A DNA stretch of 17,226 nt. Source: an uncultured Rhodanobacteraceae bacterium. GTDB taxonomy: Bacteria; Pseudomonadota; Gammaproteobacteria; Xanthomonadales; Ahniellaceae. The position numbers were made by a program, and so were the translations under genes. Positions 9,001 to 15,916 of this stretch are shown here, piece after piece. The stretch spans positions 1-17,226 of the forward strand of contig CALMWD010000059.1 of assembly GCA_937873105.1 (NCBI GenBank). Direction: 5' to 3'. Position 1 is the first letter of the stretch; each line of letters starts with the position of its first letter. The notes under the pieces were generated by a model. That model ran no database searches and was not told the origin of the DNA. It saw only the letters and a list, made by a program, of their open reading frames with translations.

Positions 9001-9618
9001 TACCTGAACGTCGGTCCCTGGGACCCGGCGTTCAGCCAGGCCACGACCGAGATCCGCAAGTTCACGCGCAGCGGCGACATGCCGTTCACGGTCGCGTCGA
9101 GCCTGCGTGGCACGGCCTGGTACAGCCGCGGCGACGACGACGCGGCCTTCGTCAACGTCTGGCATCTCGATGGCGCCTGGGGCGGCGAAAAGCAGTCGCG
9201 CGTCTACGCGACCGGCGACCTGCCGACACCGAACCACACCGGCGGCTGGGCCAACGCGAACGAGTCGGGCTGGGGCCTGGTGGTGGACGAGCATCGCGTC
9301 GCCGGCCAGCCCTCCACGGGCATGCTGGCCTATCTCTACGACGATCGGGACGAGCCGCGCTGGACCATCGCCGAATCGACCAACACCACCACGACGCAAA
9401 CGCATGTCGTTTCCCACGTGCATTGTCCGACCTGTCCGTTCTTCCCGAACCTGGCGGCGGAAACGCAGGTCGTGGGCACGGTCTCGCGCAGCTACGCGTC
9501 GCAGACCTCGGGCACGTTCGGCATCAACTTCACCTGGCCGACCGGGTTCGGCGGCGGCTGGAGCCGCACCGCGTTCCCGATGCAGATGATCACCCCGCCA
9601 CTGAGCCCGAACCCATGA
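6085..9618 (+). CDS. Secreted lysyl-endopeptidase-like serine protease with C-terminal extensions
   Basis: This 1177-residue exported peptidase has a signal peptide at 1-22 (cleavage near AAA/ELPS). A propeptide-like region (about 23-195) precedes a trypsin-fold domain (about 196-440) resembling Achromobacter protease I. The triad is His249 (MTANHC), Asp306 (EPSDTTLLDL) and Ser388 (EQGSSGSVL), and Cys pairs are in similar places. By family it should cut after Lys, but specificity is not proven here. A PKD-like segment follows (about 460-548, WDVDGDSIVD), then a nidogen-like beta region (about 670-832) and a C-terminal region (about 935-1170). The C-terminal region has the motifs GGVYFNAARPGNGQNI and GWANANESGWGLVV, a repeat style common at the ends of secreted proteins in this group. 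The start has GGGAG six bases upstream. The stop overlaps the next gene by ATGA. It probably acts outside the cell in protein breakdown. Confidence 0.92.
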   Translation: MNPILRGLCVATLSFPLLAAAAELPSRRFQLPIDPGAQALQTPVLNAEKALAEDAVADKGAPLRYAIMHKASVNLVDRSKVAVGRWTEVDAGFDLWRTRIDAPGAVSIDLALKPFHLPEGAEVWLTDAGGQRVRGPYTAADNPRSGEFWTPYVPGDVAYLEVLVPKARRGELQLGIMSVQQAYRSIESGESPFAKSGSCNVDVACPEGNNYRDQINAVARYSVSGGLCTGQLVNNTAQDNKRYFMTANHCVSTQSAANSLVLYWKYENPTCRTPGSSESGTPISTVNNSITQTGAAVLISTFEPSDTTLLDLLTEIPAAASPFWLGWDRGTTVPSSAVGIHHPSGHEKRISFENNPLDSTDIDPPGVPGSKHWHVPGWDLGTTEQGSSGSVLMNPQKRLIGVLSGGAASCSFNFDDYYGRLNVAWDGGGTPGTRVKDWLDPAATGATAIDGKAACTQPNVTLSLGTANPIADNDVVLQAGIAGGTGPYTLSWDVDGDSIVDRRIANVAGNTQLAVRYPNRRSTTASLTVTDATGCAASPVSLAIDVRGPQLSAAANGEASQACGDGDANIEPGEIWNVPVRVANSGEDATNDGFAVFAGGTAPGTGGGSGGDSDAFGYRALSSAASASCGYQPIDMSAAATLIPTLGPHVSSATANDEGYVANLAIGGAAPFKFYDRDITSLLMSTNGYLSTNTADGGDDYFGACGVDDHAGVVDGRIQALHDDLVVQSGGSLKHRHFDTCPRPSDAGAATQGCTVFEWRKMGQYSSSGSATGNAVFQTILYDQSYEIVHQYITALPDSGASAAIGLQSPDESVRFDYRCGGSNVAPAGTAFCFFHPTALPSGLAEAKLHVVSGAAALGDLAAAGHRDLTVKAYVDPAAQCGTRAVVSFLGGVDDHVYSFAPAKVLDVALPASGNCQVATQCAAQLPGFGALPAGGVYFNAARPGNGQNIFSIGGTFSAAWFTGKPDRSPTWYLNVGPWDPAFSQATTEIRKFTRSGDMPFTVASSLRGTAWYSRGDDDAAFVNVWHLDGAWGGEKQSRVYATGDLPTPNHTGGWANANESGWGLVVDEHRVAGQPSTGMLAYLYDDRDEPRWTIAESTNTTTTQTHVVSHVHCPTCPFFPNLAAETQVVGTVSRSYASQTSGTFGINFTWPTGFGGGWSRTAFPMQMITPPLSPNP

Positions 9619-10091
9619 TTCGACACTGGATCGTCCTGCGTCACGCCCACGCCGAAGCGCAGAGTGCGGACGGCACCGACTTCTCGCGCGAACTCACGGA
9701 ACGCGGTCGCACCGAGGCGCAACGCGCGGCCGATGCGCTGGCCGCGATGCTGGATGGTCGCGTGCCGCGCATCGTGTCCTCGCCCGCGGCGCGGGCCGAG
9801 GCCACCGCGCAGATCGTCGCCGAACGCCTCGGCGATACGGTCGGCTTCAACGCGCGCATCTACGAGGCCACGCCGGGCAACCTGCTCGACGTGTTCAACG
9901 CCACCGGCCCGACCGAGACGGTGCTGCTGGTCGGACACAACCCGGGCGTCGAGGAACTGGTGGCCCTGCTGGTCGACGGTCGCTCGCAGGCGCACCGCGG
10001 CATGCCGACCGCGGCGCTGGCGGTGATCGACGTGCCGGACGGCCTGGTGGAACCGGGACAGGGCCGGCTGCGCGCGTTCTGGGCGCCCTGA
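9615..10091 (+). CDS. sixA: SixA-type phosphohistidine phosphatase (histidine phosphatase superfamily)
   Basis: This 158-residue single-domain protein is the usual SixA length. The catalytic motif is LRHAHAE with nucleophile His10 beside Arg9. Arg60 is in SSPAARAEATA, Glu84 is in RIYEATPGNLL, and the second His108 is in VGHNPGVEEL, completing the phosphate pocket. Known SixA proteins dephosphorylate phosphohistidine on phosphotransfer proteins (ArcB HPt, or PTS NPr). The natural target here is unknown, and a small-molecule phosphatase role cannot be excluded. The ATG lies inside the stop of the protease gene (ATGA overlap) with only a weak ribosome binding site, which suggests translational coupling. 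It is followed after ten bases by the YceI gene, so the four genes from 6085 to 12524 probably share a transcript. Confidence 0.88.
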   Translation: MIRHWIVLRHAHAEAQSADGTDFSRELTERGRTEAQRAADALAAMLDGRVPRIVSSPAARAEATAQIVAERLGDTVGFNARIYEATPGNLLDVFNATGPTETVLLVGHNPGVEELVALLVDGRSQAHRGMPTAALAVIDVPDGLVEPGQGRLRAFWAP

Positions 10092-10101
10092 TCGACCGAG
10101 C

Positions 10102-10647
10102 ATGCGCGTGCTCGCCGCCGCCTTGCTGCTCTGGACGGCGCTGCCGGCGGCGGCCGCTTCCGCCTATCGGCTCGATGCCGAGGCCTCGCGCGTGCATTTC
10201 CAGTTGCATGCGCTGGGCTGGTGGCCGGTGCATGGCGAAGCGCGCGCCGAAGGCACGGTCTCCTTCGCCGACGCGGGCGCGACCATCGACGTGCGCGTGC
10301 CGCTGGCCGCGTTGCGCATGAATCGCGAGGGCTATCGCGACTGGGCGCTGTCGCCGGAGTTCTTCTGGGCGGCGCGGCATCCGCAGCTGCATTTCCGGGC
10401 CGAGGGCATTGCGCACGAGCGGCTGCGCGAGGGCGGCGAGATCGCCGGCGCCCTGCAGGTGCGCGGACGCGAACGCGAGACCCGCTTCGTGCTGCTCGCC
10501 AGCGACTGCGTCGACGGCGTCGAGACCTGCCGCGTGCGTGCCCGCGGCGAGCTGTCGCGGCGCGCCTTCGGCATGCGCACGCGACGGCTCACCCTGGGCG
10601 ACCGCATCCGCATCGAGCTCGACCTGCGGCTGGTGGCGGCGCCATGA
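10102..10647 (+). CDS. YceI family periplasmic lipid-binding-like protein
   Basis: This 181-residue protein has a signal peptide (MRVLAAALLLWTALPAAAAS, 1-20) and then begins AYRLDAEASRVHFQL, the typical start of the YceI lipocalin-like barrel. Other family marks are GTVSFADAGATIDVRVPLAAL (roughly 51-70), SPEFFWAARHPQLHFRAEGI (83-102) and the closing GDRIRIELDLRL. YceI proteins bind long isoprenoid or amide chains in a hydrophobic barrel in the periplasm, and the ligand here is unknown. Cys154 and Cys162 could form a disulfide. It starts ten bases after the SixA stop and its TGA overlaps the upstream ATG option of the phospholipase D gene, so it is the third member of the operon. Confidence 0.88.
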   Translation: MRVLAAALLLWTALPAAAASAYRLDAEASRVHFQLHALGWWPVHGEARAEGTVSFADAGATIDVRVPLAALRMNREGYRDWALSPEFFWAARHPQLHFRAEGIAHERLREGGEIAGALQVRGRERETRFVLLASDCVDGVETCRVRARGELSRRAFGMRTRRLTLGDRIRIELDLRLVAAP

Positions 10648-12524
10648 TGCGCCTGCCGCGCTGGCGCATGGCAACTTTTCGTGGGTGCGAATCTCATTCG
10701 CACGCTCTCCCGACCAGCGTGCGAACGAGATTCGCCCCCGCGGGAGCGATGTTGCTCGTGCTGTCGATGTTCCTGGCCGGCTGTGCCGACCATCGGCAAC
10801 TGATCCGCGCGGCCGAGGACCTGGTCGAGCAGACGCGGCCGCTGGAAACGACCTGCAGCCGCATCGACCGTTGCGCGATCGAATCGCCGCTGGTCGCCGA
10901 TGCCGCCACGCGCACCGCGGACGGCCGCCACGGCGCGATCCTGCTCAACGACGCCGAGGCCGCCCTGGTGGCGCGCATCCACCTGATCCGCGCCGCGCGC
11001 GAAACGATCGAGCTGCAGACCTTCATCTTCGCCGACGACGACGTCGGCGTGTTCGTGCTGGGCGAACTGCTGGCGGCGGCGCGCCGCGGGGTGCGCGTGC
11101 GCGTGCTCAGCGACCAATTGTTCTCGATCGAGAACCGCCGTTTCCTGGCGCGACTGGCGCGCGAGCACGCCAACTTCGAGTTCCGCCTGTACAACCCGAC
11201 CTTCAACGAGGCGCGCACCGCGCCGCTCGAGTTCGCGGCCGGCATCGTCTGCTGCTTCCTGCGCTTCAACCAGCGCAGCCACAACAAGCTGCTGCTGGTC
11301 GACGGCCGCTTCGGCATCGTCGGCGGACGCAACATCGAAGAGCGCTACTTCGACTTCGGCGACGCGTACAACTACTACGACCGCGACCTGCTGGTGTACG
11401 GCGCCGTCGGTCGCGCCATGCAGGCCTCGTTCGAGCGCTTCTGGACGCATCCGAAGACGGTGCCGCTGGCCCAGCTCAAGGACGTGGCGCGACGCATCGT
11501 CGAGGCCGGCCGCAGGCCCGCGCCGCTGCCCGCGCCCAAGCTCGACCACGCCGAGCGCCTGCTGCGCGTGCAGGCCCTGGCCGAGGACCGCGGCTACCTG
11601 CAGCGCGCCCTGCTCGACCGCGCGCTCGCGGTCGACGGCGTCGAATACTTCTCCGACCCGCCGGACAAGCCGAACGTGTCCGAACGCGCGGAACACGAGG
11701 ACCTGACCGCCCTGATCGCGCGCATCGTCACCGACGCCGAACGCGAGATCGTGCTGCAGACGCCCTACCTGGTGCTGTCGAAGCCGGCGCGCAAGGCGTT
11801 CCTGACCCTGCGACGCGAGCATCCCGACCTGCGCGTAATCGTCTCGACCAACAGCCTGGCCGCCACCGACGCCTTCCCGGTCTACGCGATCTCGCACAAG
11901 CGCCGCCGCTACTACCTCGAACACCTCGGCTTCGAGATCCACGAGTTCAAGCCCTATCCGGGCCGCAGCGAGGCCGCGATCGAGGCCGGCAAGCCGCCCG
12001 GCATGGTGCGTTCGGCGCTGAAGATCCGCACCCGCAAGGCGGTGCCGCTGCGGCGCGACACCGTGCGCCGCGGCCTGCATGCCAAGTCGATGGTCGTCGA
12101 CGACGCCATCGGCCTGATCGGTTCGCACAACTTCGACCCGCGCTCCGAGGGCCTGAACAGCGAGAACGGCGTGATCGTGCGCGACGCCGGCTTCGCCGCG
12201 GCGCTGAAGCGCGCCATCCGCCACGACATCGGCCCCGACCAGAGCTGGGTGGTCGCGAAGAAGCCGGACCGCGGCCTGCTGACCCCGATCAACCAGAGCA
12301 TCGAATTCGTGTCCGAGCGCTTGCCGGTGTTCGACCTCTGGCCCTGGCGCTATGCCACCAGCTACGAACTGCGCCCGGAATGCGCACCGGTGCCGCCCGG
12401 CCATCCGGACTTCCTGACCTGCTACGTGCGCGTCGGCGACTTCCCCGAGGTCGACCTTGCGCCCAAGGGCATCTACACCCGCATCCTTACCGCTTTCGGC
12501 GTCGGCCTGTCGCCGATCCTCTAG
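10644..12524 (+). CDS. Phospholipase D / cardiolipin synthase-like lipoprotein
   Basis: The protein has two HKD motifs and belongs to the phospholipase D superfamily, closest in layout to ClsC/YmdC-type cardiolipin synthases. Numbering from the internal Met at 10749, the motifs are HNKLLLVDGRFGIVGGRN (178-195) and HAKSMVVDDAIGLIGSHNFD (444-463). It likely forms or transfers phosphodiester bonds in envelope phospholipids. A lipobox LAGC lies 12 residues after that Met, so it is probably a lipoprotein. The start is uncertain. ATG 10644 overlaps the YceI stop (ATGA) and gives an arginine-rich but overlong n-region. ATG 10749 has GGGAG only two bases away and leaves no positive charge before the hydrophobic core. 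GTG 10719 would give a normal signal (MRTRFAPAGA then the core) but lacks a clear ribosome binding site. A REP-like palindrome occupies the segment between 10671 and 10748. Confidence 0.88.
   Translation: MMRLPRWRMATFRGCESHSHALPTSVRTRFAPAGAMLLVLSMFLAGCADHRQLIRAAEDLVEQTRPLETTCSRIDRCAIESPLVADAATRTADGRHGAILLNDAEAALVARIHLIRAARETIELQTFIFADDDVGVFVLGELLAAARRGVRVRVLSDQLFSIENRRFLARLAREHANFEFRLYNPTFNEARTAPLEFAAGIVCCFLRFNQRSHNKLLLVDGRFGIVGGRNIEERYFDFGDAYNYYDRDLLVYGAVGRAMQASFERFWTHPKTVPLAQLKDVARRIVEAGRRPAPLPAPKLDHAERLLRVQALAEDRGYLQRALLDRALAVDGVEYFSDPPDKPNVSERAEHEDLTALIARIVTDAEREIVLQTPYLVLSKPARKAFLTLRREHPDLRVIVSTNSLAATDAFPVYAISHKRRRYYLEHLGFEIHEFKPYPGRSEAAIEAGKPPGMVRSALKIRTRKAVPLRRDTVRRGLHAKSMVVDDAIGLIGSHNFDPRSEGLNSENGVIVRDAGFAAALKRAIRHDIGPDQSWVVAKKPDRGLLTPINQSIEFVSERLPVFDLWPWRYATSYELRPECAPVPPGHPDFLTCYVRVGDFPEVDLAPKGIYTRILTAFGVGLSPIL
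10683..10739. repeat. REP/BIME-like double palindrome inside the phospholipase D 5' coding region
   Basis: Arms 10683-10705 and 10717-10739 are inverted copies over 23 positions with two mismatches (T10686/C10736 and A10696/C10726) and an 11-base loop. The left copy is itself a palindrome: GTGCGAA, loop TCTCA, TTCGCAC (10685-10703). The right copy carries the equivalent GCGAA/TTCGC-type sequence in opposite orientation. Two head-to-head palindromic units of this size match the build of REP doublets (BIMEs) known from pseudomonads and xanthomonads. No RAYT transposase is in the window, so family membership is inferred. As RNA the whole unit would fold into one long stem. Confidence 0.7.
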
Positions 12525-12540
12525 GGCCATCGTCCCGCAA

Positions 12541-12569
12541 TTGACGCTGCCCGGGCCGCTGGCTAGTCT
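12541..12569 (+). promoter_or_regulatory. Sigma70-type promoter for the YkvA family gene
   Basis: TTGACG (12541-12546, 5 of 6 to consensus) is followed after exactly 17 bases by TAGTCT (12564-12569). It lies in the 72-base gap after the phospholipase D stop, giving a leader of about 20 bases that holds the GAGGG ribosome binding site. This is the best-matching promoter in the window. Confidence 0.6.
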
Positions 12570-12596
12570 GCGGCGGTTTCCTCGCGAGGGTTTGCC

Positions 12597-13163
12597 ATGG
12601 GTTTGTCGATCAACATCGAGCTGTCGGACAACGATCTGGACCATTTCCAGGAAGTGCTGAAGCGCGCGCACCAGACCGCCGGCAGCAAGTCGTCGCGGGA
12701 AATCACCGATGCCGCCAGCAAGCTGCTCGCCGATGCGCACGCCAGCCATGCGCCGGAGTTCATCACCGAACGCCTGGCCAAGCTGGACGCGCTGATCAAC
12801 ATGGTCCACGACGAGGGCTGGGGCCTGCCGGAGGAGGACAAGGGCCGCGTGCTGACCGCGCTGACCTACTTCGCCGATCCGAAGGACGTGATCCCGGACA
12901 ACGTGCCGGTGGTCGGCTACCTCGACGACGCCATCATGATCGAGCTCTGCGTGCGCGAGCTGAAGCACGAGGTCGAGGCGTACGAAGACTTCTGCTCGTT
13001 CCGCAAGCACGAAGCCGAGGAGCGCGGCCTCGACCCGAACACGCTGAATCGCGCCGAGTGGATGGAAGATCGCCGCCAGGAACTGCAGGACCGCATGCGC
13101 CGCCGCCGCGACCGCGACAGCTACACCAGCGCCTCGGGCGTCGGCCTGTTCCGCTTCCGCTGA
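12597..13163 (+). CDS. YkvA family (DUF1232) protein
   Basis: This 188-residue protein has the DUF1232 signature near its middle: GRVLTALTYFADPKDVIPDN then VPVVGYLDDAIMIEL (83-117). The LxYFxDPxDxIPD...GYLDDA pattern defines the family. Unlike short YkvA proteins, which are mostly two hydrophobic helices, this one has charged N- and C-terminal extensions and no convincing membrane span. The C-terminal third (about 135-173) is strongly charged and Arg-rich with likely helix or coiled coil (EDRRQELQDRMRRRRDRD). Family function is not established. GAGGG lies six bases before the ATG. It has its own promoter and a strong terminator, so it is probably monocistronic. Confidence 0.85.
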   Translation: MGLSINIELSDNDLDHFQEVLKRAHQTAGSKSSREITDAASKLLADAHASHAPEFITERLAKLDALINMVHDEGWGLPEEDKGRVLTALTYFADPKDVIPDNVPVVGYLDDAIMIELCVRELKHEVEAYEDFCSFRKHEAEERGLDPNTLNRAEWMEDRRQELQDRMRRRRDRDSYTSASGVGLFRFR

Positions 13164-13185
13164 GTGCGCCACGCAGGCACTCGAG

Positions 13186-13213
13186 AGGGCAGCTTCGGCT
13201 GCCCTTTTCGTTT
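13186..13213 (+). terminator. Intrinsic terminator after the YkvA family gene
   Basis: A perfect 7-base stem GGGCAGC/GCTGCCC (13187-13193 and 13198-13204) capped by the stable TTCG tetraloop is followed by TTTTCGTTT. It sits 23 bases after the TGA at 13163. Confidence 0.92.
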
Positions 13214-13271
13214 CCGCCCGGTCGCGGCGATGCGATGATGCGGCCACGACGACTTCAGGACGGATGAACCG

Positions 13272-15077
13272 ATGCATGGCATGCACTGGCTGGAACAGGC
13301 GCTGATCCTGTTGATCTCCGCCGTCGTCGCGGTGCCCCTGTTCACGCGTTTCCGCCTCGGCGCGGTGCTGGCCTACCTGTGCGCGGGCGCCGTGATCGGA
13401 CCGCATGCACTCGGCTTCGTCGACAGCGGCGAGCAGCAGCTGGCGGTGGCCGAACTCGGCGTGGTCCTGCTGATGTTCGTGGTGGGCATGGAGCTCTCGC
13501 CGGCGCGCCTGTGGCTGATGCGCCGCGCCGTGTTCGGCCTGGGCAGCCTGCAGTTCGTCGCGACCGCCGTGCTGTTCGCGGCGCTGGCCCTGGCCTTCGG
13601 GCAGCGCTGGCAGGTGGCGGTCATCATCGGCGGCGCGCTGGCGCTGAGCTCGACCGCGATCGGCGTGCAGCTGATGGCCGAACGCAAGACCCTCGGCCTG
13701 CAGCGCGGACGCGTCGCCCTGGCCATCCTGCTGCTGCAGGACCTGGCCGCGATCCCGGCCCTGACCCTGATCCCGCTGCTGGCCCTCGATGGGGTCGGCG
13801 GCAGCGGTTTCTCGCTGGTCGGGGTCGTCAAGGCCCTGGGCAGCGTGGTCGCCGTGGTCCTGCTCGGCCGCTACGTGGTGCGCCCGCTGTTCCGCATGGC
13901 CGCGAAGAGCGGCAGCGTCGAAACCTTCACGGCGACGACCCTGGTGGTGGCGCTCGGCACCGCCTGGATCACCGGCTTCGCCGGCCTGTCGATGGCGCTC
14001 GGGGCCTTCCTCGGCGGCATCGTGCTGGCCGACTCCGAATACCGCCACGAGATCGAATCGCATCTGGAGCCGTTCAAGGGCCTGTTGCTCGGCCTGTTCT
14101 TCCTGTCGGTCGGCATGGGCGTGGACTGGACCCTGGTGGTGTCGATGCTCGGCCAGGTGCTGCTCGGCGTCGCCCTGCTGGTCGCGCTGAAGGCGCTCGT
14201 GCTGTACGCGGTCGGACGTTATGCCGGCGGCCTCGACGCGCCGGATGCGATCCGCATGGCCGCGGTGATCTCCCAGGGCGGCGAGTTCGCCTTCGTGCTG
14301 CTCACGCTCGGCTTCAGCGTCGGGGTGTTGCCGGCCGCCGTGCGCGATCTGCTCGCCGCGAGCATCGTGCTGTCGATGGCGGCGAAGCCGCTGCTGGTGA
14401 TCGCTGCCGACGCCGTCGCGAAGCGCTGGGAACGCAAGCAGCAACGGCCCTACGACGACCTGCCGCAGCAGGAGGCGCCGCGGGTGGTGATCGCCGGTTT
14501 CGGCCGCGTCGGCCAGATCGTCGGCCGCGTGCTGCGCGCCAGCCGCATTCCGTTCACCGCGCTGGAGCACAGCGTCGAACAGGTCGACCTGTCGCGGCGC
14601 TTCGGCAACATGATCTATTACGGCGATCCCGGCCGCCCCGACACCCTGCGCGCGGCCCGCGTCGACCAGGCCGACGTGTTCGTGCTGGCCATGGACGATC
14701 CGGTCGAGAGCGTGCGCATCGCCAAGCTGGTGCGCCGCACCTACCCGCACGTGCGCATCGTCGCGCGCGCCCGCAACCGCCAGCACGTGTTCGCGTTGTG
14801 GGAGTCCGACATCAAGACCGTGGTGCGCGAGACCTACCTGTCCAGCCTCGCGGTCGCGCGCCACACGCTGGACGCGCTCGGCATCGACGGCGCCGTGGCC
14901 GAGCGCCGCGTCGAGCGTTTCCGCGCCCACGACGAAGCGATGCTGCGCGCGCAGTTCCAGATCCGCGACGACGAGGCGCAGCTGATCCAGAGTTCGCGCG
15001 ACGCGCTCGCCGAACTGCAGCAGCTGTTCGAGGCCGACGAGCGCGAGTCGAAGGCGGAAACGGCAAGTGAATCCTAA
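13272..15077 (+). CDS. KefB/KefC-type glutathione-regulated K+/H+ antiporter (CPA2 family)
   Basis: This 601-residue inner-membrane antiporter has an N-terminal transport domain (about 5-385) with roughly twelve hydrophobic segments, including the CPA2 core LLLQDLAAIPAL (153-164) and LGAFLGGIVLADSEYRHEIE (243-262). The latter carries the Kef-type acidic/His segment. A TrkA-N/RCK nucleotide-binding domain follows (about 403-520), with GFGRVGQIVGRVL (409-421) and the later strand FVLAMDD (470-476). The charged C-terminus (about 550-601) is helical. Kef systems export potassium in exchange for protons and are gated by glutathione and its adducts, acidifying the cytoplasm during electrophile stress. 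No KefF/KefG ancillary gene is adjacent. AGGA lies eleven bases before the ATG, and a weak promoter (TTTCCG at 13211, 17 bases, GATGAT at 13234) may serve it. KefB versus KefC cannot be decided. Confidence 0.9.
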   Translation: MHGMHWLEQALILLISAVVAVPLFTRFRLGAVLAYLCAGAVIGPHALGFVDSGEQQLAVAELGVVLLMFVVGMELSPARLWLMRRAVFGLGSLQFVATAVLFAALALAFGQRWQVAVIIGGALALSSTAIGVQLMAERKTLGLQRGRVALAILLLQDLAAIPALTLIPLLALDGVGGSGFSLVGVVKALGSVVAVVLLGRYVVRPLFRMAAKSGSVETFTATTLVVALGTAWITGFAGLSMALGAFLGGIVLADSEYRHEIESHLEPFKGLLLGLFFLSVGMGVDWTLVVSMLGQVLLGVALLVALKALVLYAVGRYAGGLDAPDAIRMAAVISQGGEFAFVLLTLGFSVGVLPAAVRDLLAASIVLSMAAKPLLVIAADAVAKRWERKQQRPYDDLPQQEAPRVVIAGFGRVGQIVGRVLRASRIPFTALEHSVEQVDLSRRFGNMIYYGDPGRPDTLRAARVDQADVFVLAMDDPVESVRIAKLVRRTYPHVRIVARARNRQHVFALWESDIKTVVRETYLSSLAVARHTLDALGIDGAVAERRVERFRAHDEAMLRAQFQIRDDEAQLIQSSRDALAELQQLFEADERESKAETASES

Positions 15078-15080
15078 GAC

Positions 15081-15905
15081 TCAGGGGCAGCTGCCATCGC
15101 CGCAGACATTCTGACCCATGTCGCGTGTCTGGCCGATGCTGAATTGGGGAGATGCATCGCCGCCGTTGTTGCCGCTGAAGTAGTTGCGCCCGATGGCCAC
15201 CTGCGTGCCGCCATCGCTTCCGCTCAAGCCAAAACCGATGTTTCGCGCGAACATGCAGTCGGTGACGACGCTGCCATGACCGACGATCAGGCCGGACTCG
15301 TTCTCCGAAAACACGCTGTCGCTGACCTGCAGACGAGCGCCGTTGTTGAAGATGCCGCAGTTGCCTTCGTTGCGGACACAGCGGATCGCGCGCATCTGCA
15401 CCGTGACCTGGCCACCGGCATCGCTGACCACGAACGGTAGCCCGCCGGCATTGTCGAGAATGCTGAGATTTTCGAACGAGGAGCCGGGCGTCAGTGCGAA
15501 CGCGATGATGCCGGCGGTGCCCATGCCGGAGACAGTACCGTCATGGATCCGGAGCAATGTGCCAAGACCATTCTGTACGATGCCGCGACCGGCGTCGGTG
15601 CCAAGACACTCCAGATCCGGATTGAGCTGGCATTGGCCGCCCCCTTGCACCGCGAATCCGCCGAGATCCAGATCGACCTGGGTCGCCGAGATCTCGATGC
15701 CATTCACCGTGAGGCCGCCCGTGACGCGGATGTTCGAGGTCAGGCGGTAGGCCCCGCTGTGAACCAGCGTGATCGGGAAGCCGGGACCATCCCCCGGAAA
15801 GCAGCCGACTGCCACGCAGGCCTGGTCGATTTCGAACTCGCCTTCGGCGCGCGCTGGCCCGCTGGCAGCGATCAGGGCAAGCAAAAGGAAGGGGATCGGT
15901 CGCAT
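15081..15905 (-). CDS. Exported right-handed parallel beta-helix repeat protein
   Basis: This 274-residue protein has a signal peptide (MRPIPFLLLALIAASGPARA, 1-20). The mature part opens with ITLVHSGAYRLTSNIRVTGG and LTVNGIEISATQVDLDLGGF, the typical first turns of a pectin-lyase-like beta-helix. Short turns follow, such as LLRIHDGTVSGMG, FENLSILDN and LQVSDSVFSENE, with GxGxxxS/N spacing. The end, MGQNVCGDGSCP, carries a Cys pair that may cap the helix. No lyase catalytic Asp/Arg set is evident, so the role may be binding or structural, possibly at the surface. The ATG at 15905 is preceded by GAGGAG seven bases away, and the TGA of the upstream gene lies just before that site. The two genes form an operon. 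The 3' end converges on the kef-like gene with three bases between stops. Confidence 0.87.
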   Translation of the reverse strand: MRPIPFLLLALIAASGPARAEGEFEIDQACVAVGCFPGDGPGFPITLVHSGAYRLTSNIRVTGGLTVNGIEISATQVDLDLGGFAVQGGGQCQLNPDLECLGTDAGRGIVQNGLGTLLRIHDGTVSGMGTAGIIAFALTPGSSFENLSILDNAGGLPFVVSDAGGQVTVQMRAIRCVRNEGNCGIFNNGARLQVSDSVFSENESGLIVGHGSVVTDCMFARNIGFGLSGSDGGTQVAIGRNYFSGNNGGDASPQFSIGQTRDMGQNVCGDGSCP

Positions 15906-15916
15906 GGTCGAGCTCC

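Noticed and set aside
6028-9423. 1131-codon minus-strand open frame opposite the protease gene
   Set aside because: The opposite strand encodes a signal peptide, catalytic triad and ordered domains. This frame shows none.
10332-14930. 1532-codon minus-strand open frame
   Set aside because: It lies antisense to five genes with recognisable domains and has low-complexity Arg/Ala/Asp/Gln composition. It is a product of high GC third-position bias.
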